From: Fibrobacter sp.
GTDB lineage: Bacteria > Fibrobacterota > Chitinivibrionia > Chitinivibrionales > Chitinispirillaceae
Assembly (NCBI GenBank): GCA_012515615.1
Contig: JAAYYB010000051.1
Span: forward strand, 1-52,223
Direction of reading: 5' to 3'
DNA length: 52,223 bases
The notes under the pieces are model-generated. The model was not told the DNA's origin. It searched no databases and saw nothing but the letters and a program-made list of their open reading frames with translations. A program made the position numbers and the translations under genes. Positions 25,772 to 34,632 of this stretch are shown in pieces (position 1 is the first letter of the stretch; every line of letters starts with the position of its first letter).

Positions 25772-27106
25772 ATGATTTCACAACCCGGACAGAAAAATTT
25801 TTTAGCTCTGAAAATTATCAAAAAACTGGTTGAGAACGGCTATGAGGCACTCTATGCCGGTGGTTATGTCAGGGATATGGTTATGGGAAACCCAAACATT
25901 GGGGATATAGATATTGCCACCAATGCAAAACCGGAAATCATTTTATCTCTATTCCCCCAGACAATCAGCGTTGGCGAACAGTTTGGAGTGATCATTGTAG
26001 TCCTTGAGGGAATTCCCTTTGAAGTTGCGACATTCAGGTCTGATATCGGTATCTCCGATGGGCGCCACCCCTCTGAGGTTTCATTTACTGATGCCCGAAG
26101 TGATGCTTTAAGGAGAGATTTCGCCATTAATGGAATGTTCTTCGATCCATTGACCGAAAAAGTGATCGATTACGTTTCCGGGCTTGATGACATAAAGGCA
26201 GGAATAGTCAGGGCTATAGGCGACCCTTTTCAGAGATTCAGTGAAGATTACCTGAGAATGCTCCGGGCAGTAAGGTTTTCCGCCAGATTCAATTTTAAAA
26301 TTGAAAAAGACACATGGGAAGCACTGCGGGAAAATGCAGCCAGAATAGTTTCGATTTCCGCGGAAAGAATTTTTTCTGAAATCGATAAAATGCTGCGTCA
26401 GGGAAGACCAGAAAATGCATTTGAACTGCTGGATCAATCCGGACTGCTTAAAGAGGTGTTACCGGAGATTTCTGCACTCAGGGATGTACCTCAGCCGCCC
26501 GATTTTCATCCCGAAGGTGATGTCTTTAAACATACGATCAAGGCACTCAGCCTGATGAAACCGGATCCGTCACAGGTTACGGCCTGGAGTGTTCTTCTTC
26601 ATGATACCGGAAAACCTGCAACATTAACCTTCCAGGACAGGATCAGATTTAACAATCATGACCGGGTCGGAGCCGTTCTGTCAAAAGATATTCTCAAAAG
26701 ACTAAGAGCCTCCAATCATCTTGTAGAAAGTGTGGGTGCCTGTGTCGATAACCACATGAATTTCATGAACGTCACCCGGATGCGCCTCTCCACACTCAAA
26801 AAGCTCCTTTCAAGGCCTACGATCGAAGATGAACTTGAGCTTCACAGGGTGGATTGTCTTGCAAGTCACGGCAACCTCGAAAATTACTATTTTGTAAAAA
26901 GCAGGCTTGAAACATTTGAAAAGGAACAGATTAAACCGGCGCCGTTAATAAGCGGTAAAGATCTCATTGAGCTTGGATATAAGCCCGGCCCTCTTTTTGG
27001 AAAGATTCTCTCAGAAGTATACGATCTGCAACTGGAAGAAAACATCACCACCCGCAAACAGGCTTTGAGCCATGTTCTGGCCGGCTGGCACCCTGATCAG
27101 AACTGA
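25772..27106 (+). CDS. cca: CCA-adding-type tRNA nucleotidyltransferase with HD domain
   Basis: 444-residue class II nucleotidyltransferase (poly(A) polymerase/CCA family) that adds or repairs the 3'-CCA of tRNAs. The catalytic head shows GGYVRDMVMG and the metal-binding DIDIAT, then RRDFAINGMFFD and the RNA-binding neck RMLRAVRFSARFNF. A C-terminal HD phosphohydrolase-like domain has FHPEGDVFKHTI and LLHDTGKP. ATG 25772-25774 is the first ATG; a TTG at 25736 is less likely. No clear ribosome binding site is seen. The genome could split CCA addition between two enzymes, so an A-adding-only role is possible. Confidence 0.9.
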   Translation: MISQPGQKNFLALKIIKKLVENGYEALYAGGYVRDMVMGNPNIGDIDIATNAKPEIILSLFPQTISVGEQFGVIIVVLEGIPFEVATFRSDIGISDGRHPSEVSFTDARSDALRRDFAINGMFFDPLTEKVIDYVSGLDDIKAGIVRAIGDPFQRFSEDYLRMLRAVRFSARFNFKIEKDTWEALRENAARIVSISAERIFSEIDKMLRQGRPENAFELLDQSGLLKEVLPEISALRDVPQPPDFHPEGDVFKHTIKALSLMKPDPSQVTAWSVLLHDTGKPATLTFQDRIRFNNHDRVGAVLSKDILKRLRASNHLVESVGACVDNHMNFMNVTRMRLSTLKKLLSRPTIEDELELHRVDCLASHGNLENYYFVKSRLETFEKEQIKPAPLISGKDLIELGYKPGPLFGKILSEVYDLQLEENITTRKQALSHVLAGWHPDQN

Positions 27107-27154
27107 TATATTCAGCTACTCCCCCCCCCAGCTCATCCTTGAGCTAAATAAACA

Positions 27155-27319
27155 CCTAACTTATGCATCCGGGAAGGGCGAAGTGCGTTTAGACTTTGTA
27201 GCAGAAAGGCTTGAACAAATCGCAGGTGCACCACACTGGTGGAACAGCTGCGATTTGTGAAAACCTTCTATGCACAAGGGATAAGTGCAATTCACCCTGA
27301 TCCGGGTGCATAAGTTAGG
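27155..27319. repeat. Palindromic ERIC-like repeat, copy C (165 bp, best preserved)
   Basis: Left end CCTAACTTATGCATCCGG; right end CCGGGTGCATAAGTTAGG, an almost perfect inverted pair. Nested inside are AGAAAGG with CCTTCT, then ACAAATCGCAG (27215-27225) with CTGCGATTTGT, then CACCA with TGGTG around a 3-base loop. The whole 165 bp could fold into one long hairpin on either strand. No clear target duplication flanks it. It is preceded by nine C at 27121-27129. The sequence is shared by two other full copies and two partial ones. Confidence 0.9.
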
Positions 27320-27478
27320 GAATAGATCCCCCCCTCGTTTTCTGAGCCCGGGAGGTTTTTGCACGGAAAAGCAACTTGCATGAAAAGCATAAACAGTACT
27401 GGCAGCTATTTAATAACAATTTGCCTTTGCGACAGAAAGTGTCGTTTGATACGATTATTTTTTCCACGAGTACTCTAT

Positions 27479-27505
27479 CTAACTTATGCACCAGGATAAG
27501 GGGAT
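27479..27505. repeat. Solo end of the palindromic repeat
   Basis: CTAACTTATGCACCAGGAT (27479-27497), continuing with AAGGGGATAAC, matches the terminal ~27 bases of the palindromic repeat in the orientation that begins CCTAACTTATGCACCCGGATCAGGG. No second end is close by on the right. It directly abuts the next gene and supplies that gene's ribosome binding site (AAGGGG, 5 bases before ATG 27509). Confidence 0.65.
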
Positions 27506-27508
27506 AAC

Positions 27509-28291
27509 ATGCAAATTGCGCTGGTTGGCGATTCAATTCTGGACAACGGCAAATATGTCTCATCGGGTAAGTGTGTCAGCTCTCACCTGAACCGCCTGAT
27601 GTGCAATTATAACGTAGTATTGCTGGCCAGAGATAGAAGTACAGTTGAAGATGTAATCAACCAGATAGAAAGTATACCGGCGGGTAATGGTCACGTAATC
27701 ATTAGTGCCGGCGGAAATGATGCCCTTTTGGCTGGAAAGCTGCTTTTTACTCAATGCAACAGTATGATGGACGCGCTCAGCATCTGGGCAGATGAAAAGG
27801 ATCGATTCAGGACCAGATATACCCATTTACTCAAGCAACTGGATAAACTAAAGACCAATTACTGCTTGTGTACTATATATGAACCGCCTTTAAGTGATCC
27901 GGTAACAAGGCGCATAATGCTTACCATTCTTTTATTTTATAATGACACTATTATGAGAATGGCCTCTGAGAGAAGGAAAAGGGTAATTGATCTTAGAAAT
28001 GTCTGCATTGATCCTGATCACTTTGCCAATGATATAGAGCCGTCTGACAGCGGCGGGTTGAGGATTGCCGCCTCAATCGCCCATGCCGTCGATCCGGAAT
28101 ACCAGATCGATTCAAGAATCAACAGAGCACTGAAAGTCTGCGAACTAATAGATTTTCCACATACCTCCATTATTCACAGGCGGTTAAAAATCAGTTATAT
28201 TAATGCAAAACAGTTAATGAATCATTTGATTTTAGCTGGAATAGTCGAAGAAATAGATGAAAAATATTCTTTATATATGTTCATCATCTGA
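27509..28291 (+). CDS. GDSL/SGNH-like hydrolase fused to an FtsK-gamma-like winged helix
   Basis: 260 residues. The N-terminal ~195 residues follow the SGNH hydrolase layout: GDSILDN (S9), GHVIISAGGND (N70, D71) and a C-terminal DHFANDIEPSDSGGLRIA. The position normally held by the catalytic His before PS is Glu (E177), as in IEPS-type relatives, so esterase activity is uncertain. Residues about 205-250 (ALKVCELIDFPHTSIIHRRL, then KISYINAKQLMNHL and AGIVEE) closely follow the FtsK gamma domain pattern (S..QR.FRIGYNRAAR.I..ME..GIV). That domain is a winged helix that reads KOPS sequences. No linker or membrane segment is present. I do not know this fusion; it may bind DNA. It lies between a full repeat copy and a solo repeat end. 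Confidence 0.7.
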   Translation: MQIALVGDSILDNGKYVSSGKCVSSHLNRLMCNYNVVLLARDRSTVEDVINQIESIPAGNGHVIISAGGNDALLAGKLLFTQCNSMMDALSIWADEKDRFRTRYTHLLKQLDKLKTNYCLCTIYEPPLSDPVTRRIMLTILLFYNDTIMRMASERRKRVIDLRNVCIDPDHFANDIEPSDSGGLRIAASIAHAVDPEYQIDSRINRALKVCELIDFPHTSIIHRRLKISYINAKQLMNHLILAGIVEEIDEKYSLYMFII

Positions 28292-28359
28292 TCTCAATCA
28301 TCTCTTAACCGGGTATAAAAAGACAATCAAATCCTGCAGATAAATAGACAGGTGACTGT

Positions 28360-29379
28360 ATGACAGAAACTGAAAAGCCAAAAGTTGAACGGATAATTCT
28401 TATCCTGCTGCATCTTATAAGAAACAGGCACCGCCGTTTCACTGCAGCAGATATTCATGCGTGGCTCAACAGGGATGAGTCCGTATCGCTTCGCAATGTG
28501 CAGAGGGATCTAAAAAAGCTTGCTGAGACCCGGGGTACCTGTGTCACAACGGCGACTTCCGGGAGAAAGTTCTTCTACTTCATAGAGCCTGACATGAGGG
28601 GAAATCTTGAAGTTCCCATCGGGAAGAACAGTCTGCTTGCTCTTTTTTTACTTAAAAGACTCCAGCAGTTCTTTGCTCCCGGCGCTAAGACATTAACGGA
28701 ACTCACCGATGCTCTTCAGGATTTGGGAAATAAAATAGGTGATACCCTGTTTGAGGACCTCGATCAGAAACTTGAAGATGACGTGCACATTATTGGGCAG
28801 CACTCACTGCTCGCCATGGATAATGACCTGCTGGATATACTGATCTCTTCAGTGATAAACCGGAAAATTGTCGACATTGTTTACAGGCGAATTGATGACA
28901 GAATAGTGGAATACAGGATCTGTCCTGTCAAATTTTTCATGGCCAGTAACGATCTGTACATTGCTGGAATTTTCCCGGAATCTGCTTCTAAAGTCTACTA
29001 TTTCAAACTTTGTCGTCTTACAAAAGTAACTGCGGCAGATAAGATTTTTAAACTAACCAGAAAGCAGTTGAATAAGGTGAACAATATTTTACACAGCAGT
29101 TTCGGTATACTGGACAAAGAAAATCCTGCTGTTACAAAAGTGACTCTGCAGTTCCCTGGATGGTTCGGCACAATTCTCAATGAAAAGCGTTTTCATGCAT
29201 CGCAGGTTGTCAAGATTAAAAAGGATGGAAATGCCCTGTGTACCTTTACTGTTCCGATGGGAGAAGAACTGGTAAGGTGGATATTAAGCTGGGCTGACAT
29301 AGTGAAAATTGTTTCACCTGTTTCGTTGAAGAAAAAAGTAAATGAGGCTGCAAAGGAGTTTTTAAAGAGAAACAAATAA
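28360..29379 (+). CDS. WYL-domain transcriptional regulator
   Basis: 339 residues. An N-terminal HTH of the DeoR/HTH_11 kind (RFTAADIHAWLNRDESVSLR, then NVQRDLKKLAE) is followed by a WYL ligand-binding domain. In that domain the conserved region reads VDIVYRRIDDRIVEYRICPV, then NDLYIAGIFPES and YYFKLCRLTKV. A C-terminal WCX-like extension follows (GTILNEKRFHASQVVKI ... LVRWILSWADIVKIVSP). WYL proteins sense nucleic acids or small ligands and often control DNA-damage or defence genes. The target here is unknown. It lies 68 bp downstream of the GDSL-wHTH gene on the same strand, so co-transcription is plausible. Confidence 0.85.
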   Translation: MTETEKPKVERIILILLHLIRNRHRRFTAADIHAWLNRDESVSLRNVQRDLKKLAETRGTCVTTATSGRKFFYFIEPDMRGNLEVPIGKNSLLALFLLKRLQQFFAPGAKTLTELTDALQDLGNKIGDTLFEDLDQKLEDDVHIIGQHSLLAMDNDLLDILISSVINRKIVDIVYRRIDDRIVEYRICPVKFFMASNDLYIAGIFPESASKVYYFKLCRLTKVTAADKIFKLTRKQLNKVNNILHSSFGILDKENPAVTKVTLQFPGWFGTILNEKRFHASQVVKIKKDGNALCTFTVPMGEELVRWILSWADIVKIVSPVSLKKKVNEAAKEFLKRNK

Positions 29380-29382
29380 GAA

Positions 29383-29561
29383 TCACTTACCTGCACTAAA
29401 AATCTGAATTTCACCAGAATCTGATAAGTTCACCGTTGCACGAACCTCTTTGTCTGCACTTAAAAGGCATTCAGGTTCTGGAGTGGCTATAGATACCACC
29501 ATCTGAAGCTCTTTTGCAATTTTCAGATATCTCTCAATCTCATCTGAGAGATTATAAGCTT
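29383..29561 (-). pseudogene. Possible gene remnant, C-terminal fragment
   Basis: A 58-codon open frame with no start codon near its 5' end. It is bounded by an in-frame TAA just upstream and ends at TGA 29383-29385. The translation has protein-like composition (DEIERYLKIAKELQ, then VVSIATPEPECLLSADKEV, then VNLSDSGEIQIFSAG). It converges on the WYL gene and is only 3 bp from its stop. Probably the surviving tail of a lost gene. I do not recognise the family. The rest of the gap (29562-29740) shows nothing. Confidence 0.3.
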
Positions 29562-29752
29562 ACCCGATGCAGCCTTTGAATTCCAACCGTAAAAGGGTTT
29601 CTTTTTTCTCAAAGCACCACTGCAAATGCAATTCCTGTTTAAATAGAAATCTGGATGTCCAGTAAAAACAAAAAGGTATTCCAATCTGTGGATTTTGAAT
29701 CCAGAACCTGTGAGCGGTCACTTAAAGAAGAGAAAAAAACTATTCTTCTGTC

Positions 29753-29781
29753 TTGAACTGCCCCCCCCCAGTTAGTATATT
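29753..29781 (+). promoter_or_regulatory. Candidate sigma70-type promoter for the rimP-nusA-infB operon
   Basis: TTGAAC (29753-29758, 4 of 6 to consensus) and TATATT (29776-29781, 5 of 6) are separated by exactly 17 bp. Nine of those spacer bases are a C homopolymer (29761-29769). A transcription start near 29788 would place the leader hairpin (29809-29830) about 20 nt into the RNA. Confidence 0.5.
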
Positions 29782-29808
29782 AATATGAATTTCTTAGCTT
29801 GGTTATGA

Positions 29809-29830
29809 AACGGGCGCACAGCCCGTTTTT
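29809..29830 (+). terminator. Terminator-like hairpin in the rimP leader
   Basis: The stem AACGGGC / GCCCGTT (29809-29815 and 29821-29827) with a 5-base loop runs into a T-tract (29826-29830). It lies only 22 bp upstream of the rimP start and downstream of the candidate promoter. It is therefore more likely an attenuator controlling the operon than the end of an upstream gene. Confidence 0.65.
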
Positions 29831-29851
29831 GCTATTCAGATGGAGATGCGG

Positions 29852-30310
29852 ATGTCTGCAGTTGAAAATATAAAGCCGGTCATCGAATCGAAACTCAAAG
29901 ATTTTGGTTTTGAGTTGTTCGACCTGCGCTTTTTTCAGGCTGGATCGCGTTCTATTCTGAGGGTCACAGTTGATTCAGAGGATGGGGTGACCATACGAGA
30001 CTGCGAAATTATCAGTAGCGAGCTTTCTGCTCTTCTGGATGAACAAAACTTTGCCTCCGGGCGTCCTTACAACCTTGAAGTATCCTCTCCCGGCATAGAC
30101 CGGCAACTCAGAACTGCCCGGGATTTCCGCAGGGTTACAGGACGTCCTGTGGTGCTGCACCTGACAGAGGGTTTAAAGGGGAAGAAAACGTTAAAAGGAG
30201 AAGTTGTTAAATGCGACGACAACAATCTCACACTGATGATTGAAAATAATAGTGTAGAAATACCACTTTCAGATATTTACAGCGGGAAAGAAGAGATCCG
30301 ATTCAAGTAA
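29852..30310 (+). CDS. rimP: Ribosome maturation factor RimP
   Basis: About 152 residues. Needed for 30S subunit assembly. The N-terminal domain contains KLKDFGFELFDLRFFQ and RVTVDSEDGVTIRDCEIIS. YNLEVSSPGIDRQLRTARDF is the most conserved family stretch, and a C-terminal SH3-like domain follows. ATG 29852 is preferred because GGAG (29842-29845) lies 6 bases before it; the frame is open to an ATG at 29840. First gene of the classical rimP-nusA-infB operon, 19 bp upstream of nusA. Confidence 0.93.
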   Translation: MSAVENIKPVIESKLKDFGFELFDLRFFQAGSRSILRVTVDSEDGVTIRDCEIISSELSALLDEQNFASGRPYNLEVSSPGIDRQLRTARDFRRVTGRPVVLHLTEGLKGKKTLKGEVVKCDDNNLTLMIENNSVEIPLSDIYSGKEEIRFK

Positions 30311-30329
30311 CTCGGGGAAGGATTCAATA

Positions 30330-31730
30330 ATGAGAAAAAAGAGCAAAAATGAAGCCTTGAAGGCAATGGACATAGCCGCTTCACTGAGTGCGGTAACTAA
30401 AGAGAAGAGCATCAGCATGGACCTGGTGCTGGAGACTCTTAAAGATGCTCTGACCACCGCAGCAAAGAAGTATCTAGGAAAGCCGGTGAATGTTGAGGCC
30501 AAGATCGACAGAGACAAGGGCACAATTGAGGTTTACACCCGCCAGACAGCTGTTGAGGTGGTCGAGGATCCTGAAAATCAGATCCAGATAAATGAGGCAA
30601 AAGAAATCGATGAAGACATTGAAATAGGTGATGAACTTGTACAGGACCTCGATATTGACCTTTTCGGCAGAATGGCTATTCAGACTGCAAAGCAGGTCAT
30701 TGTTCAGCGGGTACGTGAGGCAGAGAGAGAAAAGATCTTCGCAGACTACAGTGAAAGAATCGGTGAACTTGTTACAGGTACTGTTCAGCAGATCGAGAAG
30801 GGGAATATACTTGTCAATCTGGGCCGCACCGAAGCTCTTCTTCCCTATAAAGAACAGATCCGTAAAGAGCATTACCATCAGGGCGATAATATCAGAGCCT
30901 GTATAGCAGATGTAAGGGACAATCCTAAAGGTCCGCAGGTGATTATCTCCCGTACCTGTCCTGAATTTCTTGCCCGGCTCTTCGAACTTGAAGTCCCGGA
31001 AATTTTCGACAAAACTGTCCGTATTGTTAAAGTTGTCCGCGATCCGGGGCACCGTTCAAAGATTGCAGTCACAACTAACGATAGCCGTGTCGATCCGGTT
31101 GGCGCCTGCGTTGGTATGAGGGGAAACCGGGTACAGGCAATCGTGCGTGAGCTCTCCAATGAAAGAATTGATATCATCAACTGGACCGATGAGCTTTCTC
31201 TTCTGGTCCGGCGAGTTTTCGCTCCTGCAGAAGTCAAACGGGTCATTCCTGTCGGTGAGCACAAGATTGTTGTTGTAATCCGTGAAGAAGACCTGGCACA
31301 GGCAATCGGCAGAGAGGGACAGAATATCCGCCTTGCATCCAAAATGCTGGATAAAGAAATCGATGTTTTCGGAGATGAGGAGTTTGGAAACATGACCGAC
31401 GAGCAGCGTAATGCCGCTCTTAGTGAAACAGCCGCTCCGGCGGAAAAAAGCCCCTCCGAATCTGATGAAACCACTGTCGGTAAAGCAGCGCCCGAGGGCT
31501 ACACAACAGAATCCGATGTAGAAGATGTAACTTATGATGAAGCTTTCGACAAATTACGTGAAGAGGCCCGTGGAGAACGGTTCGCGCAAAATGATAATGA
31601 AGAAACCCCGGTTTTAGGTGATATCGCATACAGCGCAATTGAAACTCTGGCAGAATCCGAAGCGGATATAAAAAAGGCCATTGATGATGCGCACGAAAAC
31701 AAAGAAAGTAGTTCTACCGGCAACCCCTGA
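30330..31730 (+). CDS. nusA: Transcription termination/antitermination factor NusA
   Basis: 466 residues. An N-terminal RNA-polymerase-binding domain (about 10-130) is followed by an S1 domain (about 140-205, GELVTGTVQQIEKGNILVNL). Two KH domains follow (VDPVGACVGMRGNRVQAIV; EEDLAQAIGREGQNIRLASK). The last ~95 residues form an acidic low-complexity tail instead of the AR repeats of enterobacteria. It modulates pausing, termination and rRNA antitermination. GGGGAAGGA precedes the ATG. Autoregulation through the leader hairpin upstream of rimP is possible. No ylxR or L7Ae-like gene lies between nusA and infB. Confidence 0.96.
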   Translation: MRKKSKNEALKAMDIAASLSAVTKEKSISMDLVLETLKDALTTAAKKYLGKPVNVEAKIDRDKGTIEVYTRQTAVEVVEDPENQIQINEAKEIDEDIEIGDELVQDLDIDLFGRMAIQTAKQVIVQRVREAEREKIFADYSERIGELVTGTVQQIEKGNILVNLGRTEALLPYKEQIRKEHYHQGDNIRACIADVRDNPKGPQVIISRTCPEFLARLFELEVPEIFDKTVRIVKVVRDPGHRSKIAVTTNDSRVDPVGACVGMRGNRVQAIVRELSNERIDIINWTDELSLLVRRVFAPAEVKRVIPVGEHKIVVVIREEDLAQAIGREGQNIRLASKMLDKEIDVFGDEEFGNMTDEQRNAALSETAAPAEKSPSESDETTVGKAAPEGYTTESDVEDVTYDEAFDKLREEARGERFAQNDNEETPVLGDIAYSAIETLAESEADIKKAIDDAHENKESSSTGNP

Positions 31731-31819
31731 TTCACGGGAAAAGTGCAGATTAGCGTGCATCATCCACGGTTCACGGTATTTAATTGTAAAAGGCCGGATA
31801 GACTTAAGAGAGGTAGAAA

Positions 31820-34261
31820 ATGGCAAAAGAGAAAGTTTACAAATTAGCTCAGGAGTTCAAAGTTTCCAGCGAAGCACTCGTGCAGATGCTGCGTGGTATG
31901 GGTATTCCTGTGAAGAGCCATATGAGCACCGTGGATGAAAGTTTACGCGATGAGATCAAGAAAAAGTTCGAATCGGAACGTGCTGAAATCAAAAAGGAAT
32001 ATGAGCGTAAAAAGCAGATGCTTACAAAGGCCAGGGAAGACCTTATAGGCAAGGAAGAAGTACCAGTCGAAACCGTTGAAGTCAGCCACACCCCTGAACA
32101 GGCAGCCCCTGTTTCTGTTCAGCCGCCAGTAGCTCCATCTGCTGAAACTCAGAGGCCCGCTACATCGCAGCCCCGAACCACTTTTGAAAGAGAATACCGT
32201 CCAAGAGAATTTTCCAGGGTACAGCCTTCCAGAGAGCACACTTACGTTCCTCAATCCGGAAATCAGGGAAAACCTGCTGGAATGGTTCCGCCACCACCTG
32301 CAGAAGGAGACAAAGCGGCAGCTGCAGCAAAGAAAGAAAAGGGCAAGAAAAAAGGCAAGAAACGTAATGAACGCCCGGAAATCGCCGAACTCGAATTAAA
32401 GGCTAACATAAAAAAGACTCTGGCCAAAATCGGATCAGGGTTCGCCAAGAAAAAATACAAAAAAGATGCCATACAGAAGGAAGAAGAAACAACCGAACGC
32501 AAGATACTCAACGTTGCAGAATTCGTGACTGTAAGCGAACTGGCCAACATGATGAATCTTCCTGTTTCAGAAGTCCTCACAAAGTGTCTTGAACTTGGCC
32601 TCTTTGTTACTATCAACCAGAGGCTTGACTTTGAAACAATCGAACTCCTCGTTGATGAATTCGGGTATACTGCACGTCTTATGAACGAGTACGCTCCCGA
32701 AATTGAGGAAACCAAAGAAGAGGAAGATACAGGTAAACTGATGTCACGGGCACCGGTTGTCACAGTAATGGGACACGTTGACCATGGAAAAACATCACTG
32801 CTTGACTATATCCGGAAAACAAATGTCATTTCCGGCGAATCCGGAGGTATCACACAGCACATCGCAGCTTATGAAGTGAAGACAAAGCACGGACCGGTCA
32901 CTTTTCTTGACACCCCGGGACATGAGGCCTTTACAGCCATGCGCGCCCGAGGTTCACATATCACAGATGTCATCGTACTTGTTATTGCTGCCGATTCCGG
33001 TGTCATGCCTCAGACCAAAGAAGCAATAGACCATGCCCGCGCCGCAAATGTGCCGTTAGTTGTCGCGATAAATAAAGTCGATCTCCCTACCGCTAACCTC
33101 GATAAGGTTAAAGGTGAACTTGCCCAGTATAACGTTCTGGTGGAAGAATACGGAGGGCAGGTCTCGTGTGTTGAAATCTCTGCCAAGACTGGTAAAGGTA
33201 TCGACAAGCTCCTTGAAACGCTGGCACTTGAAACTGAAATTCTCGAGCTCAAGGCCAGCCCCGTCGGGAAAGCTCAGGGTGTAGTTATTGAGTCTGAACT
33301 GGACAAGGGTAAAGGCCCTGTTGCAACTATTCTGGTTGAAAAAGGGACCCTGCAAAAAGGGGATGCCTTTGTGACCGGAATTCATTACGGCAGAGTCAGG
33401 GATCTTTTCAACGAACGCGGCCAGATGGTGGAAAAAGCACTCCCCTCTCAACCGGTTCTTGTGCTTGGACTTTCAGGTACACCACAGGCAGGAGATTCCT
33501 TCAGGGTTGTAGATGATGAAAAAGAAGCAAGGGAGATCTCAGCCAGAAGACGTCTTGCGCAGAAAGAGCGTGAGCTCAGGAAAATGGGATCTATCTCCCT
33601 TGATCACCTTTACGAGCAGATTCAGGCCGGCAATGTCCAGACCCTTAATCTGATAATCAAGGGTGATGTTGACGGATCGGTTGAAGCACTGGCCGACTCA
33701 ATGGAAAAACTCAGCACAGAAGAGATTAAGGTAGCCGTCATTCATAAGAGTGTCGGAGCCATAAAAGAAACCGATGTTATGCTTGCTGCCGCTTCAAACG
33801 CGCTCATTATCGGATTTCATCTCAGCCCCAACACAAAGATCCGTGATCTTGCCAAGCGTGAAGGGGTAGAGATAAGAACCTACAAAATCATTTATGAGGC
33901 GCTTGAGGCGGTTAGAAATGCCATGGAAGGAATGCTCAAGCCTGAGATCAAAGAAAACCTGCTTGCCACCATTCAGGTCCGCAAGGTCTTCAAAATCTCA
34001 AAAGTTGGTACTGTCGCAGGGTGCTATGTTGAAAACGGTACAGTTGTGCGCGGCATGAAAGCAAGACTTATCCGTGATGATGTCATTGTAATTGAAAGCC
34101 GTATCAGCACACTTAGAAGAATGCAGGAAGATGTGCGTGAGGTTTCTGCAGGTTACGAATGTGGTGTAACTCTCAACAACTATTCTGATTTCCATGATAA
34201 CGATCGTATAGACGTCTTTGAGGAAGTCGAGGTAGCCAGAAAACTCTCTGCACCAGTTTAA
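31820..34261 (+). CDS. infB: Translation initiation factor IF-2
   Basis: 813 residues. It begins with an IF2N module ([20 protein letters not shown]). A long Lys/Glu/Pro/Ala-rich linker follows (about 50-200), then a second IF2N-like module ([20 protein letters not shown]). The GTPase domain has G1 GHVDHGKTS (about 318), G3 DTPGHEAF and G4 NKVD. C-terminal domains that bind fMet-tRNA follow ([18 protein letters not shown] region). It brings initiator tRNA to the 30S subunit and promotes 50S joining. GAGGTAG precedes the ATG. It lies 89 bp after nusA and 11 bp before rbfA. Confidence 0.97.
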   Translation: MAKEKVYKLAQEFKVSSEALVQMLRGMGIPVKSHMSTVDESLRDEIKKKFESERAEIKKEYERKKQMLTKAREDLIGKEEVPVETVEVSHTPEQAAPVSVQPPVAPSAETQRPATSQPRTTFEREYRPREFSRVQPSREHTYVPQSGNQGKPAGMVPPPPAEGDKAAAAAKKEKGKKKGKKRNERPEIAELELKANIKKTLAKIGSGFAKKKYKKDAIQKEEETTERKILNVAEFVTVSELANMMNLPVSEVLTKCLELGLFVTINQRLDFETIELLVDEFGYTARLMNEYAPEIEETKEEEDTGKLMSRAPVVTVMGHVDHGKTSLLDYIRKTNVISGESGGITQHIAAYEVKTKHGPVTFLDTPGHEAFTAMRARGSHITDVIVLVIAADSGVMPQTKEAIDHARAANVPLVVAINKVDLPTANLDKVKGELAQYNVLVEEYGGQVSCVEISAKTGKGIDKLLETLALETEILELKASPVGKAQGVVIESELDKGKGPVATILVEKGTLQKGDAFVTGIHYGRVRDLFNERGQMVEKALPSQPVLVLGLSGTPQAGDSFRVVDDEKEAREISARRRLAQKERELRKMGSISLDHLYEQIQAGNVQTLNLIIKGDVDGSVEALADSMEKLSTEEIKVAVIHKSVGAIKETDVMLAAASNALIIGFHLSPNTKIRDLAKREGVEIRTYKIIYEALEAVRNAMEGMLKPEIKENLLATIQVRKVFKISKVGTVAGCYVENGTVVRGMKARLIRDDVIVIESRISTLRRMQEDVREVSAGYECGVTLNNYSDFHDNDRIDVFEEVEVARKLSAPV

Positions 34262-34272
34262 TCAGGAGTAAA

Positions 34273-34632
34273 ATGCCGTCTTTACACTATCATATGGAAC
34301 GTCTCTCAGAGCTTCTGCAGCGGGAGATAGGGCTGGTGATTTCGCAGGAACTCAGGGATCCCCGTGTTCCTGCATTGGTCACGGTTACCAGTATAAAACT
34401 TGCGCAGGATACCCGTAATGCTACAGTATACGTAAGTATATATGGTGACCAACAGACAAAAGACACTGCGGTAGCGGCGCTCAACGGCGCCGCTCCCTTT
34501 ATCCAGAAACTGGTATCATCTCGTGTAACTGTCAAGCATTTCCCCCGTCTGTACTTCAAAATTGACAATTCTATTGAGCGCGGCCAACACATTAACGAGC
34601 TTCTCAAAGAAATTCAAAATGATCTGGAATGA
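34273..34632 (+). CDS. rbfA: 30S ribosome-binding factor A
   Basis: 119-residue KH-like cold-shock assembly factor for 16S rRNA 5'-end maturation. Family features are ERLSELLQREIGLVISQELR, DPRVPALVTVTSIKLAQD and the C-terminal PRLYFKIDNSIERGQHINEL. AGGAG precedes the ATG. The 3' end overlaps the nrnA start by 14 bp, so translation of the two is probably coupled. Confidence 0.94.
   Translation: MPSLHYHMERLSELLQREIGLVISQELRDPRVPALVTVTSIKLAQDTRNATVYVSIYGDQQTKDTAVAALNGAAPFIQKLVSSRVTVKHFPRLYFKIDNSIERGQHINELLKEIQNDLE

Noticed and set aside
27161-27364. Minus-strand frame inside the palindromic repeat, with similar text in copy A (16725-16907)
   Set aside because: The similarity between copies comes from the DNA repeat itself; both strands read through the stems and no start or ribosome site is conserved.
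30474-31474. Two long minus-strand frames (192 and 198 codons)
   Set aside because: Antisense to nusA, whose S1 and KH domains are intact; composition is that of a shadow frame.
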